Source of the DNA: Diprion similis
Lineage: Eukaryota; Arthropoda; Insecta; Hymenoptera; Diprionidae
DNA length: 64,000 bases
NCBI RefSeq assembly: GCF_021155765.1
Contig: NC_060112.1
Span: 23,090,501-23,154,500, forward strand
Reading direction: 5' to 3'
Made by a program: the position numbers and the translations under genes. Below are positions 51,322-63,581 of the stretch, one piece after another. Position 1 is the stretch's first letter; each line of letters begins with the position of its first letter. The notes beneath the pieces are model-generated. The model was given only the letters and a program-made list of their open reading frames with translations. It was not told the DNA's origin and did not search any database.

Positions 51322-52642
51322 ATGGTGAAGTTAACACCGGACTTGATCCAGCAATCAATGCAGTACATAAATCCTGTACGAGATCGAGAATTGGATTTGC
51401 GAGGTGAGATTGATAACGGTTTTTCAAACTGCGTCGCACTGCTTCAGCGTTACTTAACCTAAAAATTTTTCTCATTACAGGATATAAAATACCAACGATA
51501 GAAAACCTGGGGGCTACCTTGGTGAGTATCAACATTCAAGAAATAAACAAAAACTGAAAAAAGGGATACCTTGGCCTCAGAATTTATTCTAATTATCCGC
51601 GAGTTAGATTTTAATGGAAGAGAGTCCGTTTTTACATGCATATAAAGCAACTGTTGGGGGATGAACAGCATTTGTTTCTATACTTCTAACATAGGCATCA
51701 CGTATTATGGTTGCTTGAAGTTCAACAGTCTGATTCAAGTGTTTGGGCCTCGAGTTCAGAGTTGGGAATGAAAAGTCCTACCGGCGCATTATTAACAGCC
51801 TATTTTTGTTCCAGGATCAATTCGATACAATAGATTTCTCTGACAACGACATCCGAAAGCTGGATGGGTTCCCGTTGTTGAAAAGACTGAAGACCTTGTT
51901 CTTCAACAATAATAGAATAGTCAGAATAGCCGAAGGCTTAGAGCTCTGTATTCCATCTCTGGAGGTGCTTATGCTCACCGGCAATATGATACAGGAGCTG
52001 GGCGACTTGGATCCACTCATTCCGCTGAAGAATCTTCGGAACTTGTGTCTTCTGCAGAACCCGGTTTCTGCCAAGCCTCAGTACAGACAGTACATCGTCT
52101 ACAGACTACCACAGCTTCGTCTTCTCGACTTCAGGAAGATAAAGCCAAAAGAGAGGGAAGCAGCTACCCTTTATTTTAGAAGCAAGAAGGGCAAGGACAT
52201 GGCCAGGGAAATAGCCAAGAAGGCCAAGACCTTCGTTGCCAACAATGGCACCCTCAGCAAACCACCCACCAATGCTGAAGAACGCACAAAGATCAGAGAG
52301 GCCATCACGAAGGCGTCGTCACTTGAGGAAGTTCAACGATTGAGCAAGTTACTACAAGCTGGTCAATTACCTGGCGACGAATCTTCACAGAATGGTATGG
52401 AAAACTTTTACAAAAATTATTTGTACACCTGGCTTTGGAGCTTGATTTCAACGTAGTAAGACTATTCTAGAAGATCGAGTTCAGAACGAATTTTTTTCCG
52501 AACAACACAACTAACTAGAGATTTATTTCAAAATCAATTTCTCGCAGATAAAAGTAACGCTCGTTCCTTCTATCTTAATACCTCCTATTTTTCAGGCACC
52601 CCACAGCAGCCAACGCCAATGGAGGAGGAGGACGATGATTGA
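51322..52642 (+). CDS. U2 small nuclear ribonucleoprotein A' (U2A')
   Basis: Exons 51322-51403, 51481-51521, 51815-52394 and 52596-52642 join to 750 nt (249 aa; human SNRPA1 is 255). All introns are GT-AG. The product is the leucine-rich-repeat protein of the U2 snRNP. It binds U2B'' and U2 snRNA in the nucleus and helps in branch-site recognition during splicing. The N-terminus MVKLTPDLIQQSMQYINPVR then DRELDLRGYKIP, and the following IENLGATLDQFDTIDFSDN and IRKLDGFPLLKRLKTL, are the diagnostic U2A' LRR segments. LRRs run to about residue 160 (LRLLDFRKIK), then a basic helix, then an ASSLEEVQRLSKLLQAGQLP segment and an acidic EEEDDD end. The start is the first ATG in the family-typical position. 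AATAAA signals lie at 52904-52909 and 53028-53033. Confidence 0.97.
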
Positions 52643-53027
52643 ACGAAATCCAGAGAGAGATATTTAATAATCTGTTTACCATCTTACAAATTAAGTTTTT
52701 TTTTTTTTATAAGGTTACAGCATAATACCGTAAGTATGCATTGCCTCCTGATCAACATTTGTAAAATGAATTCTGTGAAAAAATGGTTTTGCATATTAAG
52801 CTAATAAGAAACTGTACACTACACAAAATACAGTATTATCCATTGGAATGTATGGATAGACGGCAATGAAAAACTGAAATAACGGTTCAGTGCAAAATTT
52901 AAAAATAAATTCCTCTTTGATTCAATTGAAACAAGGTTCAGAAGCGATTTTACCTGAAATAAATCTTCTTTGTGATATTTTTCCGCTGATTCTAATGTAA
53001 ATCTCTGTTTATTTCAGCGTGGTTTCA

Positions 53028-53033
53028 AATAAA
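53028..53033 (+). terminator. Poly(A) signal AATAAA of U2A'
   Basis: AATAAA about 0.39 kb after the U2A' stop and before the NDUFB7 start. An alternative AATAAA lies at 52904-52909. Confidence 0.4.
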
Positions 53034-53557
53034 ACATATTGTTTTTCACTTTCTAACTTGTGCGTCTTTTAATACTTATCATCCAATGTTTCCCGACCAT
53101 TTGATTGTTTGCAAAACTTCACCAAAACTAAGCACAAACTCATCCTAATAAATTAGTAGCTCAAAGATCTTATGAATCCCGCACTCTTACTCAAGGTTGA
53201 GCGAACCGTTCGCATCTGTAACACAGCTTAAACTGATCTGGAGTATAGTGAACCCGGTCAGAAACGTTATAAACAATTTTTGTTTTGATTTCCCCACTTC
53301 AGGATCCGTTCGCAGCGTCGAAACTCGGATGAGCGAGATTTTTGCTGTGAAACTCAGCCTGGAGATAGATTACAAGTCATACACGGACGCAAGACCTGCT
53401 TGCATTTTACGGTTACGTAAGGAGCGTTAACAGATGTCACCACTGTACAGTCAGTTCGTCAAATTCTTACGATCCACACCTGGCCTCCGCTAGAGGTTTT
53501 CTCCGTCCCAAAAATCGGAGATTTGTTAATAAAATAAAATTTGGTGGGGTCGGGAAA

Positions 53558-54898
53558 ATGGGGAATTCGTACGCGCATTACGTTTCTCACCCGGACACGA
53601 CACCGGGGATCGATATAGAGCCGAGTTTTGATCCTCAGATCGGTTTTGCGAACGGGAGAAAACCCAGAGGCAAGTAAAACCTTTCCAACCTAACCTAACC
53701 TAACCTAACCTAACCTAACCCTAAACTCGTCCTTTTTTGCAATTTTCCACGAGAGTTATTAAAAATGAGTAAAAATTGAGCGTACCTCTGTTAATGTCGG
53801 TTGAATTTGATCCCTTCCTGCCTTTAAAAATCGTTGTAACCGTTCACTGACTTTGCTCCAAAAATATCCACCTTGTTTATCTCAATCAGCAATCCTATGA
53901 CATAACCGAATACGCGCGCACCTTATCATTCGTCATACCGAGTGTTCCGAAAATATTCAGTATAGTACACAAAAGCTCAATCTTCTTTTCGCACTTCATG
54001 CAAAACTGAAAATGCAGAAACTGGGCGCTGCGACTCCTCTGTTTTCTCTGAATTTCTTATGCTAGATTTATGCGTCAGCATGCGATGTTTGGAACATTGC
54101 AAGGCAGCTAGTGTCGAAAACTTCTTTGTACAAGTTGTCATGCAAATTGTTATTGGCGAATACCTTCCTGAGTTGTTATTCTAAATATTAGTAGTCGGGG
54201 CAATCTCCTTGTATTTTTGGCTCCTCAAATGAGTCTTTGAATTTTACCAGATGCCCTCTTAAACGTCGTGGGTTATCTGAGGGTTAATTTTGCTGATTTT
54301 TATTTGTTCAGTTATGGTGGCGACTGAGGAGGAAATGGAGTCCGCTCGTCTTCCTCTAGAGCGTCGAGATTACTGCGCCCACATATTGATCGATTATCAA
54401 GCCTGTCGAAAGGACGTCTGGCCCTGGGCTGTGAAATGTGCTCACAAAAATCATGAGTATTTAAACTGCGAATACGATGAGTAAGTGCAGTCAAGTGATT
54501 AGAGGCCTGTCTCAAATGACATACAATAATGTAAAAAGAAAAGATCATCTTAAGTTTTTTCACTGCTAATTTATAAGAGGAAACGATGATTCTTTTGTTG
54601 TATCATCGATATAAAACAACATAGTTTTTGCTATACTGATGTATGTGAATTTAAATTTCAATACTAATTACTGTTATTGGTTGTTTAGTTATCCTTCAAC
54701 TATTAAGGAAGCATGAAATCCTTTGTTCTTAGAACTTCTGGTTTTTACGTCATGTTTTGTAATGCAAGAAAGCAAGAACTATACAATTCAATTTGAAACT
54801 AATTTCATTCCAGTTACGTCATCAGAATGAAGGAATACGAACGTGAACGCAGACTTCTTGAGAGACAAAAAAGAAAGAAGCAGGCAGAAGCAGCCTAG
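53558..54898 (+). CDS. NDUFB7: NADH dehydrogenase [ubiquinone] 1 beta subcomplex subunit 7
   Basis: Exons 53558-53669, 54312-54480 and 54814-54898 give 366 nt (121 aa). It is an accessory subunit of respiratory complex I, on the intermembrane-space side of the mitochondrial inner membrane. The sequence MGNSYAHYVSHPDTTP, then FDPQIGFANGRKPR and VMVATEEEME, then RRDYCAHILIDYQAC leads into the CHCH fold. Cysteines at 59, 69, 80 and 90 form the twin CX9C motif that is oxidised by the Mia40 import route. The end is RMKEYERERRLLERQKRKK. MG at the start would allow N-myristoylation, as known for the mammalian protein (inference). Intron 1 begins with GC (CCCAGAG|GCAAGT), a GC-AG intron; the protein sequence across the junction supports it. 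It lies 0.9 kb downstream of U2A' in the same direction. Confidence 0.96.
53687..53724. repeat. Interstitial telomere-type repeat (AACCT)n
   Basis: About seven tandem units of AACCT (TTAGG on the other strand, the common insect telomere unit), starting 18 bases after the first NDUFB7 exon. Confidence 0.85.
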
Positions 54899-55038
54899 GA
54901 TGAATTATAGTTGATCATGAATTGAATCACAAATATTTCTGCAAGCGCAGTAGCGAGTAATATATATATATATATAAATACGGTGTTCTGTTTCTTTATA
55001 CATAAACGCATCGTTGTCGATCACGTCGTGTACATACA

Positions 55039-55044
55039 ATAAAA
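55039..55044 (+). terminator. Poly(A) signal AATAAA of NDUFB7
   Basis: AATAAA about 0.14 kb after the NDUFB7 stop, just after a TA microsatellite (54960-54977). Confidence 0.5.
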
Positions 55045-55381
55045 AAAATAAATTAAAAAAAAAACTCACTGATTTCCTTCCAATATATTATGTAAACAAA
55101 TTTCCTTTATTCAAGTCGAATCTTTATTCTGCAAGTATCTTATTTCCATAATATTTGCGTTACACGGACTTCGTGATTTATTGTTAAGCTATTGTAAGTC
55201 GTCGCTTGTCGAGTCGTGTGTTGTCTGACAGAGTGACCCTTGAATCACTTTTTCACAGACTCCTCGTCAGAAATCCATGACAGCACGTTTTTGCTTTGCT
55301 AAAATGTAAACGCACTAAGATAACTTTCAGAATATATTTTAAATGGTTCCTAGGTACAGTAATATTCATTAATGCCTTAAT

Positions 55382-55551
55382 CTTCCGGCTAGCTTGTTCT
55401 CAGTTCGAAACAAAGTGAAAATTCAATTCGAATACGAATTATGCGACAATGACTGGTGATACAGCTGATGTGAAAAAATGGATGCATTGTCTCAATTCGT
55501 ACAGGATCGAAGTAGCATTTTGTTTCGAACCGAAAACAAGTTAGCCGGAAG
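55382..55551. mobile_element. Short MITE with CTTCCGGCTA ends
   Basis: 170 bp. The left arm 55382-55414 (CTTCCGGCTAGCTTGTTCTC, then AGTTCGAAACAAA) matches the reverse complement of 55519-55551 with three mismatches in 33. Weaker pairing continues inwards through ATACGAATT-x-GACAATG. No coding capacity. It lies between NDUFB7 and the 3' end of ELOVL gene 2. Confidence 0.65.
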
Positions 55552-55576
55552 GTATTATTCAATATAACTTTACATC

Positions 55577-55831
55577 ATGACCAGTGTACGACAGAAGAGG
55601 ATGATTTTAAAAGAATTGAGACGCCGTGCGAGAGAACCAATATGGCCGCAAAAGTTGACGGTACACTTGCGATTTAATTTTGCCTCTGTGATAATTTTAG
55701 GGACTAAAAATGCAACGAGCACTAACACAGGCGCAGTAAAACGACGGCAAGAATATCTTGAAGCGATAATTTTACCGTGGGCGGAATCCCAAAATCCGAG
55801 ATATACAAGCTTGGAAAACGAATTTGTATGA
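55577..55831 (+). other. Open frame of 84 codons, not recognised
   Basis: An ATG-initiated frame, basic in composition, directly after the 55382-55551 element. It holds no known motif. The preceding AT-rich sequence lacks obvious splice or promoter signals. It probably occurs by chance or is a transposon remnant. Confidence 0.1.
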
Positions 55832-56582
55832 GGACTATAAATTGCTTAAATGATTCGTATTAATCGTACATTTTATTGGAAAAAAATCATCATATGTATA
55901 TAAATATCTATGTATTTACAGAATAGTTTACATTTATACATTAATATTGTACGTATTAGATTTAAATATTTATTTCAGGTTGTCGGTTATTAAATAATAA
56001 TAATAATGAGAAAGAACAGAAAAAAATTACGATTCGGTCAACAGTCGACCCGCGGCACTGATTCGCTAATATTATTCGCTAGGATTGAACAGCGCATGTC
56101 GCCAAAATCCTCACATTACTGTGTTTAGACAACTTTGAATGAATGAGCGTCACTGCACTTCGGTGTGTGAATTCAAGCGGCGGTTGCATCCATCGCCCCC
56201 GTGAAAATCGATAAGGCAACGCGGGTTTCCTTATCGCATAACGTTCGCGAACGGCGTTCAGTCAGCGTTACAATATCCTCCCCTAAAATTTCGCTCATAA
56301 GAAAATAAGTACCTACTGCATACATGCTATCCGTACCTGCAAATTATACGACTGTCTCTATACGATACGTTTTTCGTTCTATCTTCGGTGAAACTTCTTT
56401 CCAAAAACCTCGTACGGTGATTTATTGCGGTGTGCTTATATATAAAGGTGCGTTCGAAAAATTATAAATAAATAAAATATATTGATTACATACCTATATT
56501 ACATCGTAGGAAAAAAAATCTTTTTCTTTTTTATTCATACTTATTTTTTCGTATTTACATATTGTATATACGTATATTAAAA

Positions 56583-56584
<2 letters not shown>

Positions 56585-56621
<37 letters not shown>

Positions 56622-56624
56622 TAT

Positions 56625-56661
<37 letters not shown>
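56585..56661. repeat. (CA)n(TA)n microsatellite
   Basis: Compound dinucleotide repeat in AT-rich sequence that is probably the 3' flank or 3' UTR of ELOVL gene 2. An (AAT)n run follows at about 56740-56773. Confidence 0.85.
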
Positions 56662-56666
<5 letters not shown>

Positions 56667-56734
56667 CCGGGTATATTTATAAAATAATATTTTAATTGTA
56701 GTTTTGACCAAATTCTTTGCTTTGCTTCTGTTTC

Positions 56735-56773
<39 letters not shown>

Positions 56774-57977
56774 GTAAGTATTTTATTTTTATTTTCTAAT
56801 TCTTTTTCGATTTATTCTGTCACAACTTTTGCCGACGTCGCTCGCTGCAACTTGAGGAGAATGTAGGTTACGTGTTCGAATGCGGCAAATATGTGTGTAT
56901 ACATATAGATAGTATGTGTTTTTATATACCTATGTTTACGAAATATTGCACACATACACACAGAGTATATATGTATACACTTGAGCAATTTCACGAGCTC
57001 TATTGTATATCATTATTATTTGAACGATTATTTTTCACATTTGAATATTAATATACATGCACGGTTTATTCTTTATATGTTCGTCTGTGTTTGGGTAAAT
57101 TTTTTATGTTTACTTGGTTTTTTTTTTGTAGATTTTAAAAATTTACGTGCGAATTGTTAAGTCATATTTTGCAATTCTAAACCGTGATTTTACTTGTTTC
57201 TGTAATCAAGCAATTGATATTACGATAGTTGCGAGTTTTTTTTTTTTTTATCTTCTTTCTTTTAATTCAAAAAACAAAAACAAAATTAATAACCATCGTG
57301 GTAACTTCTGTATGATATTATAATGAAAATGAAGATATGATATTTAATTATACGTGTCAAATGCAATGCATGTACTTAAGTACATATTTACGTATAATGT
57401 ATTACGTATATAGTACGATTATTGTATACCTACGGTTAAATATTGACAATGAGCTCGAGTCTCGAATCTCTTGGCCATGCCTTATTTAAATAAGCCTGCT
57501 TGAATTAAAGTCGTGGCATTTCATTACGCCTATGACCGTGATTTATACATAACGTTATATTATAACATAATTGCTATATATATTTACAAAATTAGCCTTA
57601 AACGCATGTATATTATACGTGCAAACTTAGCGAAATGAATTTGCACGAAACGTGTGGCGTATACACCTATGTATATATATATATCATATTATTTGTATAT
57701 ATGTATAATAATGCATCTATACATAAACTATTACTTACTTGACGTATAAAATAATTTATGATTTATGGTTAATTAACGCTTGTGTTTATATATAATATAA
57801 CATATTATATATTATCTATATATCAATTGATCGCGTTAATTTGATCGGTATTATGCGATGGGGTTTTCGGGATAGAGTAGAAAAAAGAAATTAGGACGAG
57901 GGACAGAGAGAGGGAAAAAAATACAAAATGATAATGAAAATAAGGGAATAAGAAATAAGGGCGCGCGAGTCCTTGAA

Positions 57978-60900
57978 CTAATCTGATTTAACAGCCTTTT
58001 GTTGGATAGTCAGCTTCTTCGCCTGTGCTCTGCGGTAAGCTTGGTTGTAAAAGTCCGAGAACAGGACGAAGAATATTGTCGAATGTAGGAGCAAAAGTCC
58101 GGCGATTAGTTTCGGGTATCCGCAGTCGAATACCAAGGCTTGGGTGCTGTGCACGAAGACGAGGAAAAATTGCACCTGAAAAATAAGGATCGGAAAATTT
58201 TTTACCCCTCATTATCTACATTCTCAAATCATACGCGACACATGATTTTTTCCACTTGCAAACATTTCACATGAATTATATTTTACAATTTTAATACACG
58301 TTTATGTTACTCTCGCATTTTCACCTGCATTTATCTATAATATAAATATATGGATATCGGTGTATGTATACGTAAAGTACACTTAGATCAAAAGCTACAG
58401 TTCATTACGTCCAATTAATATTTCGAAACGTTCTGGAAAGGTGTTTGTATATACACATTTACGTAGAGTTTATTAACCGCAGATTAAGCCATGCCCTGCA
58501 TGAGTGAGACAATTAATGCGAAATCGTATGTATTATCTAATGATAATAACAGTAATTATGCCAGTTTTCGATATCTGCAACTCCATTTAATTACGTTCAC
58601 ATAGGTGTATAACGTATATATGTGAACTTGCGCAGCTCCATTGCACACGATTCGTGCCATATCCATGATTAGATATTTTACACAGGTTAATATCGTTGCA
58701 AGGGTCATGAAATTCGATTCTGGCGTGCATGCTAAAATCCATTTTTGCCATATGTTTCACAACATCACGCAATCCACGTCAATAACTTTTTTTATATAGT
58801 TGTATATACAATAATCATAATAATTCACAACGTTCGAGACGGAATAATAAGATGTCGAAATAAACGAAGGCTAGGAATGGATGATTCAAAATTTCTGTAA
58901 AGCCTTGTTTCTGCGCTTTCAGTGATCGTAATGAAAATAAAGCGAACGAAACAAAAGCTGTCCTTTTTTTTAATTTCAGATTATCTTGAGCGTTGTGCTA
59001 CGTGGCCGATTCGAGAGTTTTTACAAAAGTCTATCTCGTTCCATCGTAAGATTTTGAATTCGATTTGAAATTTCTCGTAAGCTGATCGTGCTATTGTCGG
59101 AAAATGCGTTTTGGTCAGCCACGACTGAATAAATGTCGTAAAATTTTTCAATTTAGTTATTTCACCGTAAGGCAGGCTTTGAGGTTATATTTTGTTAATT
59201 ATTCGATCATCAATTCATATGATAATTTATTCGTCCTAGCCGACCAGTACGTACTTCCTGACATTGAAACGATCACGTTACAAGAAATTTCGAATCGAAT
59301 CAATGTCATACGAAACAACTAGATGGATATTCGTAAAAACTCTGAAATCGGTCACGTGACACCGCGCTCAATGAACCTCAATTTTGACCACGAGATTGCC
59401 GCGCACCCAGTGTCATCTGGTGACAAGTCGTCGTACCGACAGAGTAAAGCTTGTATCATGCGTCATACGTATTGCGCACGTATTAAGGCGGTTAAATAAA
59501 AATTACCAGATTTTGTAATCTGAAATATTCCATGCTTTCGACACTGCATGCACGCATGGCGGAACAATATTGCAAAAATAAATTTAATTACGGTATAATA
59601 GTCGAAGAGGCGAGCGTATGGATCCCGTCCAATCGTGCAATAATAAAGATCCTAATAAGGTCGAAGTCATCAGTGAATAACGTTGTACGCAGAAAAGTAA
59701 TTAGCCTAATTATTCGTTCGCAATAGATCCATGTCGGGGGAGGGGGGACGGAAAAGTTCAGTCCGTCAAAGTTTAGCAATTGGCGGGTGTTGTGCGCGGG
59801 CACATTCCTACATTATGCACACATGTGAGGCAGGTTCTACCGCGGTGCTGCAAAGGCAAACGGCATATCGGAATGCCGAATTATTACACCATCTCGGCGG
59901 TGTGAGGCCGGTCCGGCCTTTACGGAGAACCGCAGGCTGCGCAGCCTCCGGTTGGGTCCACAGGTACCCGCGATCTCTGCAGAGTTCTCTGCTGCACCAG
60001 CACCAGCAGCAGTAACACCTGCTGATTGTGAGTCCTCGAGCGGGTAATGCGAGTTGAAATTGCTCAACGTCCTTACCGCGGTGATCGCACTGACGTTTTT
60101 CACTTTCCCCGCCATTCTATCCTGTCCTATCCTTTCCTATCCTAGCCCATTCAATCCTGCGAGCCAATCCTCCGTCTCTTTCTCGAGAAATTCATCCAGC
60201 TCTGTTATACACGTAGATTGCTGTTGTAATGCAAGTGTCGAAGCGCGATCGCTCGTCCGCGACTTAAAAGTCTCTACATCGGCAGAACTTCGATCATTCG
60301 TTCACTTTGATTATGATATTATAGCCCGGACCTGTTACATCGCACAATGCTAACCGACCGCGAGTTTCGACCGTGCAAAAATTTATACCTTGCGAAATAC
60401 ACGCTCCGCCGCGAATTGTTTTCCGCAGTTTTTGCCCTCTTTTTCTAACGATTGGCGCATTTTTGCACTTTGTACACCTTCTGTGAAGAGTGTTTAGCTT
60501 TTTGACGCTGCTCAAATGTACAGGTTATTGGATGACAGCGTACCGTTTGAATGATCGAAAGTGCCATCTGGCTACTCTGACGCCGTCGTATTTAGTTATA
60601 AAAGTCGTTTTTAACCGGACATTTTTCTCTCTGTCAAGTCAACGTCTCAATATAAGAATCTGATAAACTGCAAGACTTTTTTCCTGCTTCTCCGCGCGTT
60701 CAGTTCACCCGAAACGATCAGCTGATCGTCTAGACCGGCGCCATATTTCTGTAGCTGTACACGTGATTTGGATTCTAGCTTATGGTTTTACAGCATTCAA
60801 GAAATGTTTCCAGAAAATCTTTCAGCTTTTCTCACATGCCATTGCGATTTGCGAATCTGCTGGGAAAAATGATGGATTAATGTGAAAAGTTTGCTTTCCG

Positions 60901-63536
60901 TTTGTTAATTGAATTTTTTATTTCGTAAGTATATTAGATGCAAGAAAGAAGAAAAACTCGTAAGAAAATTAGCGAGATCAAATGAGGCGAATTCTTTTTA
61001 CACTCGTATAAGGTACATTCTCGACTGTGGAACTAGTTTTACGCGCTCGAGTACAGAAAGAAAAAGATTTCTTTCAAGTCACGTCACGCCAGTTAAATTA
61101 CGTCTGTGAGTCGTGGAAATTATACGGGATCGATATCTCGTCGAATTGCGCAAATTTACTTGATAGAACTTAGTCAGTCAGCGTTTCTGACGTAGAATTT
61201 TCTTCTAGTTTCCTCGCTTTCGTGCTATTACGGTACACAAATAATCTCCATCGATTAGAGATGCAACGAGATTGGCGAAATGCGGCTCGACGCACAGAAA
61301 GCGAGTCGGTAAAAATCGCTAGTCATTTCGCACGAGGCTGAGAGTACAACAACTTTTACGCTATTGCAACAAGAAAAATTGTGAACGTTGTTTCGAGGTG
61401 ACCGACACCGTCGCCTTTCATTCTGAAACAATGGTTCATTCGATATATTTCATCGCCTCTAACAGTGATGGAAGAAAAAAATTACATTACATTAGATTGT
61501 TTTTAGAAATGAAAGTCCGTAACGTCTGGAGAAAAAAAACCGTCTCAAAATTGCTATTGACGGTGAAAAAAAAAAAAATGAAACAACGAACACACAAGGT
61601 GCCGATAATTTGAGAAACGGTTTTATGCGATTAAGACTTTGAAAATTATGGGAATCTTATGTTTTTCATTAGATTTTTATGTTTTTTGTCTTATTTTTTA
61701 AGTGTAAGTGCCTCAGTGCGTGTCATTGAAATTTGCTCCGATTCATTTTCATGACATTTACTATTTCGCGTTGTTGACTTATTGTTAGTTTTCATTGTCA
61801 TTGGCGCGAATAACGTTATTGAAAGTTCTTTCTCTCCCGATTTTCGATTTCGACGGTCCAGCTCGCTCATCCTTAATTAAAGGTCTTCGTGTTCCGCAGT
61901 TTTTTCCAACGAATTCCACGTATGGAATGCGAGATTAAGTTTGCATGAAATTTAAATTTAAAATCGGCAGCGATAATATCGTCTATTAACGTCAAGACGC
62001 GGTTCCAATATCCTACGGCAAAGATGAACCGCAGTTAAATATTTCCGAGGGACAATCCGACGGACAAAAGATACTTTTACCTTTCTTATTTCCATCGTTT
62101 TCCACCGCATTTGATCAAACGCCCCGCCTAAGGGACGTATATACAGTAAAAATTTTCAAAAAATCGCATTTTTTTAAATTTTATATTCGTAATGTACATA
62201 TATTTAAGTACACACAGACAAAATTTCTTGTCAATCCAGTAAGTATTGTCAACTCGATGTAAGTTGAAAAAAATACTTTTTTTAATATATGTAAACTGCC
62301 TTTGAAACTTTGAACGCGTTTTTCTCAAAAGTATGTTTTTAAAGTCGGTGAGGAAGATTTGTTAGAAACGGCTAAACCGATCAGTCTCAAATTTTAACAC
62401 AAGCTTTCACAAGTACATTTTTTAGTAAATAATCTAAGGCTTTTTTTCATTCATAAATATTTTCCATTTTATAAACAATTTATAGCCTAAATTTTTGTCA
62501 AAAATCGATTTATTTCTTTGAAAAGTCACCATTTTTTCCAAAAATTGTTATTTTGCTTATTTTCTCGATCAGTTACAAGCTATTACATTATATGAAAAAA
62601 ATATTTTTTTGACGCCTTTTTGTAGAGGTGATCCTGGAGATCAGTTATAGCAGCTTTCAAAATAATTATTGTTGAAAAAAAGAAAAAAAATTTCTACAAA
62701 TTTTTACTTCAATAAATTCAAAGGTCTTCTCAGGAAAAAACTTTTTGAAAAATCGATTTTTTCGGTCTCCTGACTGTACACAATAACCCATTAAAACAAT
62801 ACCGATAATTTCGCAACTCCGTACAGTAGAATTCCCGTTTATCCCTACCGTTTCTCATTTCGGTGTCGCAGAGCCCCTCGATTTCCCGTCACACTGCCGA
62901 GACTTGGGCGGCTGTCTTATACATTGACGGTGTATTTTGATTATAGCAATCTAGACGATATTGCGAGGCGGCGTTCCTAATTCGCTATACACACTCACAA
63001 TCAGCGCGATTGAGCAATGATTGACGGTAACCTTAAGCCGCGTTATCCCCACTTCAGAACGAGCATTATTATCATCGTTATGATTTTTTTCATCCCTCCT
63101 CTGTTCCTTCTTCCTTCAAATAAAAGTTACAATTCGCGTTTTTTGTTATCTTTTCTTTTTCATTCGATTATTACTATTTTTTTTTTTTTTTGGTTTTTTT
63201 GCTTCTCACTCGCTCGCACACTTTTACTACGATCCAACGATCAACACAGAGTCACCCTTTTTGTCTTCTTTCTACAATTCGTCAATCATATCTAGGTTAT
63301 CGAAAGTACCTCTCACTGCGGTGAAGCGGGCTAATAATAAACGACCGCTGCTACGTAAACTCGCGTGTTTATTTTAACACAATTATTTCCACCGAAAAAC
63401 TTATGCCTGTGTAATTGCGCGCTGTGCGGTAATCAAGACGGGAATAGATATTTTTTGAAAAATCGAAAAATCAAACTGCATTTACATCTCTTGACAGAAA
63501 TATGCAGAGGTAATTAGTATAATCAGTTACGAGAAG

Positions 63537-63581
<45 letters not shown>

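Noticed and set aside
54590..54670. C/D snoRNA-like signals in NDUFB7 intron 2
   Set aside because: A GATGAT and a CTGA are present, but the C box does not match RUGAUGA and no terminal stem is seen.
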